From an uncultured Muribaculaceae bacterium (GTDB lineage Bacteria > Bacteroidota > Bacteroidia > Bacteroidales > Muribaculaceae), in contig CATJQX010000171.1 in assembly GCA_949742535.1 (NCBI GenBank), forward strand, positions 1 through 39,492: DNA of 39,492 nucleotides. The letters are read 5' to 3'. The notes below the pieces were generated by a model that was not told the DNA's origin, ran no database searches, and saw nothing but the letters and a program-made list of their open reading frames with translations. Below, piece by piece: positions 18,403 through 27,081 of this stretch (the stretch's first letter is position 1; every line of letters starts with the position of its first letter). The position numbers were made by a program, and so were the translations under genes.

Positions 18403-19671
18403 TCAATTTTTGGAATAACGGCTCATAATCTCAGCGGCCTTGCGTTCGGCGGCCTCCTCGCTGGCTCTGTCACCCGGCTTTATGCCGTATTTGGAGGCGG
18501 GAGGGATCACAACGGTTGTCATCGGGGGTATCAGATCGGGATCGCCGAGCTTGTCGATGTTTTCCATATAGATATAAACCCAGAATTTTTTCTTCCCGTA
18601 ATGTTTCTGTGCCATCGTAGTAAGAAAACGCCCCGCACGCACCGTATCGGTAACAACACCGGGTGTCGCCACCGAAGCTTCCGGAATTTCGGGAACCGTT
18701 TTTTCCGCAACAGCAGCGCGGGGTTCGGGATCAGTTTTTATCAGCGTGGAATCCACCTCTGTGGGTTCGGCTTTGGCCTCAGGAACATCACTCGCCGCAT
18801 GATATACCTGTACATCCTCCGCTGATATGTTAACACTTTTCACCGCACTTAAGTTTAACCTGTCATATGCGAAAAATCCGATGAGCAGTCCTGCCATCAG
18901 AGCCAGAAACGCGGTAAGCACTATGTTCATTGTATGGTGGTTGTTTTCAACCACCCTTTCCTTTTCTATCACACGCTCGTAGGTAACAGCAGGTGCCTCC
19001 CGGCGCTGTTCGGCGATTTTCTCGTTAAGGGATCTGGGAACCTGACGCACACCTGCGCGTGACCGGGATGCCTGCCGCGAAGGCCCATGAACTGGAGCAG
19101 GCTCCGGTTGAGGCGTCTCCTCCACAACTGTATCTTCCACAACCGTTTCCCTGACAGGTGTATCTGTTACGTGGCGTGCCTCCTCGCTTTCCTCTGTCTG
19201 AGGCTCATCATCGGCAGTATTACCAACTTCAGAGGCATCCACGTCAGATGGTTCCTCGTCCACTTCAGATGGTTCCTCGTCCACTTCAGACGGCACAGCC
19301 ACGTCGGCCGGCGCCTCATCGCGCTTTGCCGCCGTCAACGGTGCCATCACCGAAGTCTCCGCCTCCTCGGCGGCAGCCTCAAGCATATCCTCGGTCACCT
19401 CATCGTCAAGCTCCACCGGCTCGAACATCGAGAACGGGAGGTTCACAGCCTCGGCGAGCGACGGGTCAGGACCGAATTCCACCGTCACTGTCCCCCCGGC
19501 CTCAATCTTCCGGAAAACACCTATACCTTTCACCTCACAGAAACCCTGGTCGGCGAGTGCGGCACCAACAAGATCCGCAAAATCCACAAGAAACGCTCTT
19601 GCAAGATCCTCGCTGCACCCGTTTATTTTTGTCAGCTGTGCCACTATCACGGGCAATGGAAGTATACTCAT
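18403..19671 (-). CDS. HU-fold / transmembrane / LysM protein (422 aa)
   Basis: N-terminal HU-like domain (VIVAQLTKINGCSEDLARAFLVDFADLVGAALADQGFCEVKGIGVFRKI), acidic linker, one TM (MNIVLTAFLALMAGLLIGFFAY), C-terminal LysM-like VRAGRFLTTMAQKHYGKKKFWVYIYMENIDKLGDPDLIPPMTTVVIP. Confidence 0.8.
   Translation of the reverse strand: MSILPLPVIVAQLTKINGCSEDLARAFLVDFADLVGAALADQGFCEVKGIGVFRKIEAGGTVTVEFGPDPSLAEAVNLPFSMFEPVELDDEVTEDMLEAAAEEAETSVMAPLTAAKRDEAPADVAVPSEVDEEPSEVDEEPSDVDASEVGNTADDEPQTEESEEARHVTDTPVRETVVEDTVVEETPQPEPAPVHGPSRQASRSRAGVRQVPRSLNEKIAEQRREAPAVTYERVIEKERVVENNHHTMNIVLTAFLALMAGLLIGFFAYDRLNLSAVKSVNISAEDVQVYHAASDVPEAKAEPTEVDSTLIKTDPEPRAAVAEKTVPEIPEASVATPGVVTDTVRAGRFLTTMAQKHYGKKKFWVYIYMENIDKLGDPDLIPPMTTVVIPPASKYGIKPGDRASEEAAERKAAEIMSRYSKN
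19244..19291. repeat. 21-bp coding tandem repeat (EVDEEPS units)
   Basis: TCAGATGGTTCCTCGTCCACT repeated exactly at 19244-19264 and 19265-19285, plus a partial third copy. Confidence 0.95.
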
Positions 19672-19952
19672 TTCTGCCCCCCTTTCATTCTTTTCTTCAA
19701 CATTCCTCCCGCGGCGAACCTCACCTCTATCGAGGGGGGAAGCAGCATCCGTTTGCCTGTGACAAGATCAGTCGTTATCTCCTCGTCATGCTTGACACCC
19801 TCGAAAGTCCCGAAACCCGGGATCGCCACACGGTTCTCCTCACCACACTGTTCGCGGAGTATCATGCTGAATCCCTCGAGCAGTCTTGCCGCAGTGGCGG
19901 CATCACAACCGAGCTTCTGGGCAAGAGCGCCGGCAAAGTTTCTGTTATCCAT
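19668..19952 (-). CDS. HU/IHF-family DNA-binding protein
   Basis: DNRNFAGALAQKLGCDAATAARLLEGFSMILREQCGEENRVAIPGFGTFEGVK...SIEVRFAAGGMLKKRMKG; 4-bp stop/start overlap with the downstream HU-TM-LysM gene. Confidence 0.88.
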   Translation of the reverse strand: MDNRNFAGALAQKLGCDAATAARLLEGFSMILREQCGEENRVAIPGFGTFEGVKHDEEITTDLVTGKRMLLPPSIEVRFAAGGMLKKRMKGGQK

Positions 19953-19956
19953 GGCC

Positions 19957-20163
19957 TTATTTATGATTTTTTGTTTTCCCTTTCTTTTTCAGGTCACAAT
20001 CAATGGTGCATCCGGCACAACCACATCCGCACGACGGACCGTTTCCTTCTTTCAATCCCTTGCGGAACTGCAACACTTTCCTCACTATGACAACCACGGC
20101 TATCACTATGACAGCCACTACCGTTGCCCATTGTATCAGATCATTGAAACTCATATCCATCAT
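19957..20163 (-). CDS. Small Cys-rich single-TM protein (FeoB-associated Cys-rich type)
   Basis: TM (ATVVAVIVIAVVVIV) then CGCGCAGCTIDC. Confidence 0.7.
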   Translation of the reverse strand: MMDMSFNDLIQWATVVAVIVIAVVVIVRKVLQFRKGLKEGNGPSCGCGCAGCTIDCDLKKKGKTKNHK

Positions 20164-20236
20164 TTTGCCGCATCCGCGATCTCCAAGTAAACCACCTTAT
20201 TATCTCTAAATATGTTCCGTGCCGGAATCGCCATTG

Positions 20237-22306
20237 TCAGGACTTGAATTTTTTCTTTATGGCAGCGGCAAGTCTGGCAGGAGTAAGATCGCTCGGAAAT
20301 TCCACAAAAGGAAGATTCAGCGTGCATCCCGAGGCATATCGCGAACATCCGTAAGCCATCCTCCCTTTCAGAATATGACCCTCGCCGCATAGGGGGCACA
20401 CGATCTGCTCGAGCGATTTTATCGCAGGGGCACGTTTCCGGGCCGGTTTCGGTTCGCCATCGGCGCTTCCGGTTTTCCCCTTGGCACCACCTTTGCCTTT
20501 TCCGGCATCCTCATCCGCCACCGCTATACGCTTCATAGAGTTGTCGGTCAGCACATTGTGCACTATCTGTTCTATCATCGACTTAAGCTCGTCGATGAAT
20601 TCCGACGCGCTGTAGGAGCCATCCTCGATCTGGCGCAATTTATTCTCCCAGATTCCGGTAAGCTTGGCGCTTTTAAGAAGTTCCTCGTCGATAGTGTCTA
20701 TCAGGTCGATACCCGCCTGGGTCACCATGATGTTCTTGCGCTGGCGATATATATACCGGCGTTTTACAAGTGTCTCGATGATCGCGGCACGTGTCGACGG
20801 GCGTCCGATGCCGTTCATCTTCATGGCCTCACGCAACTCTTCGTCATCAACCGTCTTGCCGGCGGTTTCCATGGCGCGCAGGAGTGTCGCGTCGGTGTAA
20901 TATTTCGGAGGCTGCGTGGTTTTCTTTACCACAGACGGCTCGTGCGGGCCACTTTCTCCCACGGTAAACGAAGGAAGGATGCGGTCGTCAGACGATGTAT
21001 CACCCTCCTGTCTGTTCTCTTTCCCGAAAACATCACGCCAACCCGATTTCACAATGACTTTCCCGAGAGCCTTGAATTTTATGCCGTCGGCCTCGGCCAT
21101 GACTGTTGTCGACATGAACTCGCAGTCGGGATAAAAATTGGCTATGAACCTCTGCGCGATCAGGTGATACATCAGTTTCTCATTGCCAGCAAGCACCGAT
21201 GGCGATTGCCCTGTGGGTATGATGGCATGGTGGTCCGTAACCTTTGAGTTGTCAAACACCTTCTTGCTTTTCAGCAACTTACCCTGCGCGAGCAGCGGCG
21301 CCGTCAGATTGGCATACGGCGTCATCCGACGCATAATATCCGGCACTTTGGCATAGATAGCATCGTTGAGATAAGTCGTATCAACACGCGGATATGTCGT
21401 GACCTTCTTCTCGTAAAGCGTCTGGATGAGCTTCAGCGTCTCGTCGGCCGACCATCCCCACCGCTTGTTACATTCTACCTGCAGCGAAGTAAGGTCAAAC
21501 AGTCTCGGAGGAGCTTCCTTTCCCTTCTTCTCGGTCACATCGGTTATGACAAGGGGCACCTGCCTTATCCTGTCGGCCACCTCCTTGGCCGACGCCTCGG
21601 AATTGAAACGCCCGGATGTGGCGTTGAACACCGCTTCACGGTATATGGTCTTGAGTTCCCAGAAATCCTCAGGCTTGAAATTGGCGATCTCCTTGTGACG
21701 CTGCACGAGCATGGCAAGGGTCGGTGTCTGCACACGCCCGATGGAAAGCACTTTCCCCGGTTCGGAATATTTGAGGGAATAAAGCCTTGTGGCATTCATG
21801 CCCAGAAGCCAGTCACCCACAGCACGCGAAAGCCCCGCCAGATACAAGTTATCCTTTTCGGCGGAAGGGAGCAGATGGTCGAACCCCTCGCGGATGGATG
21901 CATCGGTAAGGTCGTTGATCCACAGTCGCTTCACCGGACAATGTATATCAGCTTTCTGCATCACCCAGCGCTGTATCAACTCACCTTCCTGCCCGGCGTC
22001 ACCGCAGTTTATCACCTCATCGGCCTCAGCAATCAGAGATTTTATGACATTGAACTGATGCTCATAACGTGCCTCGGGGATCAGCTTTATCCCGAAACGC
22101 GGAGGCACCATAGGCAACGAGCCAAGCGACCACCGTTTCCACCATTCCGTATAATCTGCCGGCTCCTTAAGGCAGCACAGGTGGCCGTAAGTCCAGGTCA
22201 CCTTATAGCCGTTACCCTCTATATAGCCGTCGCGCGACACAGTGGCGCCTACCACTGCGGCGATATCACGTGCCACACTCGGTTTCTCGGTTACGCAAAC
22301 TATCAT
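20237..22306 (-). CDS. topB: DNA topoisomerase III (type IA)
   Basis: MIVCVTEKPSVARDIAAVVGA TOPRIM, SIGRVQTPTLAML active-site region, GIGRPSTRAAIIETLVKRRYI, C-terminal zinc finger CPLCGEGHILKGRMAYGCSRYASGC. Confidence 0.96.
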   Translation of the reverse strand: MIVCVTEKPSVARDIAAVVGATVSRDGYIEGNGYKVTWTYGHLCCLKEPADYTEWWKRWSLGSLPMVPPRFGIKLIPEARYEHQFNVIKSLIAEADEVINCGDAGQEGELIQRWVMQKADIHCPVKRLWINDLTDASIREGFDHLLPSAEKDNLYLAGLSRAVGDWLLGMNATRLYSLKYSEPGKVLSIGRVQTPTLAMLVQRHKEIANFKPEDFWELKTIYREAVFNATSGRFNSEASAKEVADRIRQVPLVITDVTEKKGKEAPPRLFDLTSLQVECNKRWGWSADETLKLIQTLYEKKVTTYPRVDTTYLNDAIYAKVPDIMRRMTPYANLTAPLLAQGKLLKSKKVFDNSKVTDHHAIIPTGQSPSVLAGNEKLMYHLIAQRFIANFYPDCEFMSTTVMAEADGIKFKALGKVIVKSGWRDVFGKENRQEGDTSSDDRILPSFTVGESGPHEPSVVKKTTQPPKYYTDATLLRAMETAGKTVDDEELREAMKMNGIGRPSTRAAIIETLVKRRYIYRQRKNIMVTQAGIDLIDTIDEELLKSAKLTGIWENKLRQIEDGSYSASEFIDELKSMIEQIVHNVLTDNSMKRIAVADEDAGKGKGGAKGKTGSADGEPKPARKRAPAIKSLEQIVCPLCGEGHILKGRMAYGCSRYASGCTLNLPFVEFPSDLTPARLAAAIKKKFKS

Positions 22307-22322
22307 CCCTCTCCTGATCTGG

Positions 22323-22727
22323 TTACTGACGGGCAGGTGACACTATATCCCCCTTAACTGTATGGAACAGCAGTGTGGAATTCTTAGGCAGAGTGCCCTT
22401 GAAGGGGAAATCCACCTCGATGGTTATCACACCCTCATCCTCAAACTGGAAATAGCGTTTGAAATCCACTCCGTCTATATCAGTGGCCGGATAGATCTTT
22501 TTATCCACTTTCAGATCCACACTATCTATACGTTGTGAAGTATGGGGGATGCCTATCAGGCATACCGACACACGGATGCCGTCGTCGGTCTTGGCAACTT
22601 TATCGGGGATAATGTTTATATCCGCGTCAATCTGGTTCACCTGCCCGGAGACTGTCTGCGGCATAACGAATGCCGTGCACGCCGTGAGCGAGGCTACTGC
22701 CAGTATCAGGTTCCTTAAAGTTTTCAT
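22323..22727 (-). CDS. Secreted hypothetical protein
   Basis: MKTLRNLILAVASLTACTAFV signal peptide; no recognised domain; start moved to the signal peptide Met. Confidence 0.65.
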   Translation of the reverse strand: MKTLRNLILAVASLTACTAFVMPQTVSGQVNQIDADINIIPDKVAKTDDGIRVSVCLIGIPHTSQRIDSVDLKVDKKIYPATDIDGVDFKRYFQFEDEGVITIEVDFPFKGTLPKNSTLLFHTVKGDIVSPARQ

Positions 22728-22898
22728 ATAAGTCTGTCGTTTATAGTTTACAGGCAAGAGGTCTGGATTCAGATATGCCAAATCAGATCAGCCGCCACAA
22801 TTAATACGCATTACCCAAGCTGTTGGTTGAGTTGAAACGGCTCCCCCGAAATGCACACTTTATAGTATGACTGCCAGTTAGGCATGAAGTAAATCACA

Positions 22899-23723
22899 TC
22901 ACTCTTTTTTCTTACTCTCCTGCCACAAAGCCTCCATCTCATCAAGGCTCATTTCATTGAGTTTCCTCCCCTGCTCCTTGGCTCGTCCCTCAAGATAGTT
23001 GAAACGGGAGATGAACTTCTTGTTGGCACGTTCGAGAGCATTTTCGGGGCTTATGCCATAGAGACGCGCGGCGTTCACAAGCGAGAACATCAGATCGCCC
23101 ATCTCTTCCTCCATGCGCGCATGCTGTGCGGCCGACACTTCGTCTTTCCCCGGGAAGCCTTCCGCCTCCACAGAGAATTCGCCGATCTCCTCACGCACCT
23201 TTTCCCATACATCGGCAGGCTTTTCCCAGTCGAAACCGGCATTTGAAGCCTTCTCCTGGACTCTGAAAGCCTTTATCAGAGCCGGAAGAGCCGCGGGCAC
23301 ACCGGCGAGGATGCTCCTGTTGCCATCTTTCTCCTTCAGCTTTATGACCTCCCAGTTCTGCTCCACCTGATGGGCGTCATCGGCATGCACATTTCCGTAG
23401 ACATGAGGATGACGGTAAATCAGCTTGGCTGCGAGGGCATCGCATACATCGGCCACATCAAACGCGCCCTTCTCCTCCCCTATCTTGGAGTAGAAGAACA
23501 CATGCAGCAGCACGTCGCCAAGCTCTTTCTTTATTTCGGCATCCTCCTCGCGGATGAGGGCGTCGCACAGCTCGAACACCTCTTCGATGGTGTTCGGCCG
23601 CAGACTCTCGTTTGTCTGTTTCGCATCCCACGGACATTTCACACGTAGCGTGTCCAGCACATCAAGCACTTTTCCAAGCGCCTCAAGTTTCTCCTGACGC
23701 GTATGTCTTTCCATTATATCCAA
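22899..23723 (-). CDS. mazG: Nucleoside triphosphate pyrophosphohydrolase MazG
   Basis: LRVKCPWDAKQTNESLRPNTIEEVFELCDAL, EELGDVLLHVFFYSKI-type repeats of MazG. Confidence 0.95.
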   Translation of the reverse strand: MDIMERHTRQEKLEALGKVLDVLDTLRVKCPWDAKQTNESLRPNTIEEVFELCDALIREEDAEIKKELGDVLLHVFFYSKIGEEKGAFDVADVCDALAAKLIYRHPHVYGNVHADDAHQVEQNWEVIKLKEKDGNRSILAGVPAALPALIKAFRVQEKASNAGFDWEKPADVWEKVREEIGEFSVEAEGFPGKDEVSAAQHARMEEEMGDLMFSLVNAARLYGISPENALERANKKFISRFNYLEGRAKEQGRKLNEMSLDEMEALWQESKKKE

Positions 23724-23759
23724 TATAAATATATATCTGTATTCCTTATACTTGTCGGA

Positions 23760-25739
23760 TTAATTCTGTTCAGAGTATTTTTTGAGACCTGCGTTCAGCC
23801 ATTCCACGAAAGCGGTCACATTCTCGTCGTAATATGTCGGCGACACAAGAGCCTTGCCATCATTGTCGAGAATTATATAATACGGCTGTGAGTTGGCTGC
23901 AAACTTAACTCTCTGGAGATAGCTCCATTTGTCACCTACCGTCTCGAGAGTCAGCTTCTGGCCGTTCTCCTCCACTGTCATCGGTTCCGGAAGCGCTTTC
24001 TTCTCGTCTACCATCAGTTTGATCAGTACGAAATTCTCCTTTATTATACCGGTTACCACGGGAGTATCAAACACGGCGCCCTCCATTTTGCGGCAGTTCA
24101 CGCATCCATGTCCTGAAAAATCGATAAGCACCGGACGATGGTTCTCGGCGGCATAGCGCATACCCTCGTCGTAATCGTCGAATTCCTCGAAGACACCGCC
24201 TGTGTAAAGGCTGAAATCCTGGGTGTACAGCGGCGGCACAAACGCGCTCACGCTTTTCAGAGGAGCGCCCCACAGGCCGGGTATGAGATATACCGCAAAC
24301 GACAGCGATGCAAGCGACATGAAGAAACGGGGTATCGACACATGGTCAAGAGGTGTGTCATGCGAGAACCTGATCTTTCCAAGCAGGTAGAGACCAAGCA
24401 TCACGAAAATAACCACCCAGAGGCAGATGAACACCTCGCGGTCAAGTATTCCCCAGCCGTAAGCGAGATCGGCCACGGAGAGGAATTTAAGCGACAGGGC
24501 AAGTTCCAGAAATCCGAGCACTACTTTTACTGAGTTCATCCAGCTTCCCGAGCGGGGCACCTCCTTGAGCCACGACGGGAAAACGGCAAACAGTGTGAAC
24601 GGCAGAGCGAGTGCTATGGCAAAACCGGCCATACCGGCGGCGGGACCGGCAAAATTACCCATCGAGGCGGCCTCCACAAGCAGTGTGCCTATAATGGGAC
24701 CAGTGCATGAAAACGATACCAGCGCGAGGGTAAACGCCATGAAAAAGATGCTCAGCAGACCTGTGGCACGCTCGGCACGGGCGTCGGCGCCATTACGCCA
24801 TTTCTCGGGCAGCTGAATGTCAAATCCGCCGAAAAAGCTGATGGCAAACAGCAACAACAGCAGGAAGAAAGCCATGTTGAACCACGCATTCGTAGAAAGC
24901 TCGTTAAGTTTTCCGGCTCCGAAAATTCCGGTGATGATCAATCCGAGTGTAAGATATATCACAACGATGCTTACGCCGTATATGATGGCATCGCTGACCT
25001 GTTTGCGGCGGCTGCCGCTCTTTTTAAGGAAGAAACTTACAGTCATCGGTATAAGGGGCCATACACACGGGGTGAGCAGAGCCAGAAGGCCACCGCCGAA
25101 CCCCCATATGAAGATAACCCACAGCGGACTTGAAGATACATTTTCGGCAGGCACATCCTCTGCAGTGATATCCACAGGCGCCCACCAGTCGGCCTCGCAG
25201 TGGGATTTGGCCACGTCGGGTGCCGCATTGGAAGGCGCGGCCGCAGGCTGTTCCGCATCAGCGGTCGCCGCTGCCACCTCGCCGGTACCCACCTTTAATG
25301 TGAAAGGTATCTTCTGCGGAGCGATACATGTCTGGTCGTTGCATCCCTGGAAAAAAATCTGTCCTGTTATCTCATGCGACTTGCCATCGGCGATTTTCAG
25401 GCGACGGGTGAATACCACATCATTTTCCCACCACGAAAGTTTCAGGGTGAACACCGGGTCAAACTCCTCTTTCGGGGCGTGGTCGGGCACAAAATCTCCC
25501 TCGGCGGTCACACCTTCCGGCAGATCGAGTTTTATTGAAGTCGCATTGGGGCCATCCTCCGGCAGATCGAAACCATACAGGTGCCAACCTTTTTCGATAG
25601 TGGCAGCAAACCGCAGCGTGGCTCCGGTAGCGGAGTTGTCCTCCACTGAAGCCTCCCATTTTATCGGATCGAACGTCTGGGCATTAAGCTGCAACGCAAA
25701 CAGCAGCAAAAGCGCAAATGACAGAATTTTTCGACACAT
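23760..25739 (-). CDS. dsbD: Thiol:disulfide interchange protein DsbD
   Basis: N-terminal DsbD-alpha domain (GCNDQTCIAPQ), multi-TM core (LLTPCVWPLIPMTVSFFL), C-terminal thioredoxin-like GHGCVNCRKME. Confidence 0.93.
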   Translation of the reverse strand: MCRKILSFALLLLFALQLNAQTFDPIKWEASVEDNSATGATLRFAATIEKGWHLYGFDLPEDGPNATSIKLDLPEGVTAEGDFVPDHAPKEEFDPVFTLKLSWWENDVVFTRRLKIADGKSHEITGQIFFQGCNDQTCIAPQKIPFTLKVGTGEVAAATADAEQPAAAPSNAAPDVAKSHCEADWWAPVDITAEDVPAENVSSSPLWVIFIWGFGGGLLALLTPCVWPLIPMTVSFFLKKSGSRRKQVSDAIIYGVSIVVIYLTLGLIITGIFGAGKLNELSTNAWFNMAFFLLLLLFAISFFGGFDIQLPEKWRNGADARAERATGLLSIFFMAFTLALVSFSCTGPIIGTLLVEAASMGNFAGPAAGMAGFAIALALPFTLFAVFPSWLKEVPRSGSWMNSVKVVLGFLELALSLKFLSVADLAYGWGILDREVFICLWVVIFVMLGLYLLGKIRFSHDTPLDHVSIPRFFMSLASLSFAVYLIPGLWGAPLKSVSAFVPPLYTQDFSLYTGGVFEEFDDYDEGMRYAAENHRPVLIDFSGHGCVNCRKMEGAVFDTPVVTGIIKENFVLIKLMVDEKKALPEPMTVEENGQKLTLETVGDKWSYLQRVKFAANSQPYYIILDNDGKALVSPTYYDENVTAFVEWLNAGLKKYSEQN

Positions 25740-25761
25740 AGAACAAATATATAATATGATT

Positions 25762-26280
25762 TTAATTTGTTTGTTTCACTGTGATATACAATTCCTTCGT
25801 CTGGGGCTGGAGGCATGTGCTGTCATCGCATCCCATGAAACGCACCACACATTTTATACGGCCCGGGGCAGTGCCCTCCGTCAGTCTGAAACGGCGTGTG
25901 AAACGTATGTCGCCCCCGTCCCAGTACTCGAGTTCGGCCCCGAACATATCATCGTATTTCCTCGTTGTCGCACGGTTTACCGTCAGTCTGCCATCAGCCT
26001 CCATTCCTGAAGGGAACTCGAAACTTATCTGCGTTGGCTGAGGGCCATCCTGTGGCATACGCATGCCATACAGATGCCATCCCGGTTCCAATGTCACAGT
26101 CACAGCCGCGACACCCTCGGTTGACGACACCATGTGTGCCGATCCTTCCCATACGATCGGTGTGGATGACACACTTCCGGGAAGGTGGACACCACCCTGT
26201 GCGTTAATGTCTGCATTCATATGCGCCGGATGCAGCATGGCAGCCAGCGATACAGCCAAGTATATCCATTTGATCCTCAT
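25762..26280 (-). CDS. Standalone DsbD N-terminal-domain-like secreted protein
   Basis: Signal peptide; WHLYGMRMPQDGPQPTQISFEF...VRFMGCDDSTCLQPQ parallels the DsbD N-domain encoded next door. Confidence 0.85.
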   Translation of the reverse strand: MRIKWIYLAVSLAAMLHPAHMNADINAQGGVHLPGSVSSTPIVWEGSAHMVSSTEGVAAVTVTLEPGWHLYGMRMPQDGPQPTQISFEFPSGMEADGRLTVNRATTRKYDDMFGAELEYWDGGDIRFTRRFRLTEGTAPGRIKCVVRFMGCDDSTCLQPQTKELYITVKQTN

Positions 26281-26487
26281 ATCATTCTAATAATCCTCAA
26301 AAAAAACGGTCAGTACATCATGCCACTATGATACATCAACAATATAATCATAACAAAAAGCATCTTAACTTGCAAAGTTAATCATTTTTTTCAAAACATC
26401 ATAAACACATGTCACTACATCAATACAACCCGCATTAGGCATACATGGACTGCACAGACCGATTATAACATCAAAAAGCACAGCAAA

Positions 26488-26522
26488 TTTGCATGAAGTT
26501 TGAGCGGAAGTTAGTACCTTTG
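26488..26522 (+). promoter_or_regulatory. Putative promoter of dCMP deaminase gene
   Basis: TTTG (26488-26491) ... TACCTTTG (26515-26522), TAnnTTTG type, 26 bp before ATG; spacing 23 is at the long end. Confidence 0.55.
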
Positions 26523-26547
26523 CAAGCTATTAACAGCCACACTAAAA

Positions 26548-27024
26548 ATGACAACCGAATATACCGATACCCACAACGGCCATTATTCCTCGGAAAAGCA
26601 GGAGACAATAGACCGCAGATACTTGAGGATGGCACGTATCTGGGCTGAGAATTCATACTGTGAGCGCCGCAAGGTGGGAGCCATCATCGTAAAAAACTCG
26701 ATGATCATTTCCGACGGCTTCAACGGCACACCATCCGGGTTTGAAAACGTATGCGAGGATGAATCCGGAATAACCAAACCGTATGTACTGCACGCCGAGG
26801 CAAACGCCATAACAAAAGTGGCGCGGAGCAATAACTCCTCGGCCGGCGCCACACTGTACATCACTGCATCCCCATGCCTCGAGTGTGCCAAACTTATCAT
26901 ACAGGCCGGCATAGAACGGGTAGTGTTCCACGAGCTTTACCGCATCACCGACGGTGTGGAGCTTCTGAAACGTGCCGGCGTCAGATGCGAGCAGATAGCC
27001 GACCTCGAGCCGGAGCATCCCTGA
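26548..27024 (+). CDS. dCMP deaminase family protein
   Basis: HAEANAITKVA zinc ligand and TASPCLECAKLIIQAGI motifs of the cytidine/deoxycytidylate deaminase family. Confidence 0.93.
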   Translation: MTTEYTDTHNGHYSSEKQETIDRRYLRMARIWAENSYCERRKVGAIIVKNSMIISDGFNGTPSGFENVCEDESGITKPYVLHAEANAITKVARSNNSSAGATLYITASPCLECAKLIIQAGIERVVFHELYRITDGVELLKRAGVRCEQIADLEPEHP

Positions 27025-27081
27025 AATGTACCGGATCATTGCAACCATACATACTGACTACACTACTATTTTTACTGCTTC

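Noticed and set aside
19087-20190. 367-aa and overlapping 310-aa + strand ORFs
   Set aside because: Antisense to the HU-like genes; low-complexity Arg/Pro-rich translations with no motifs
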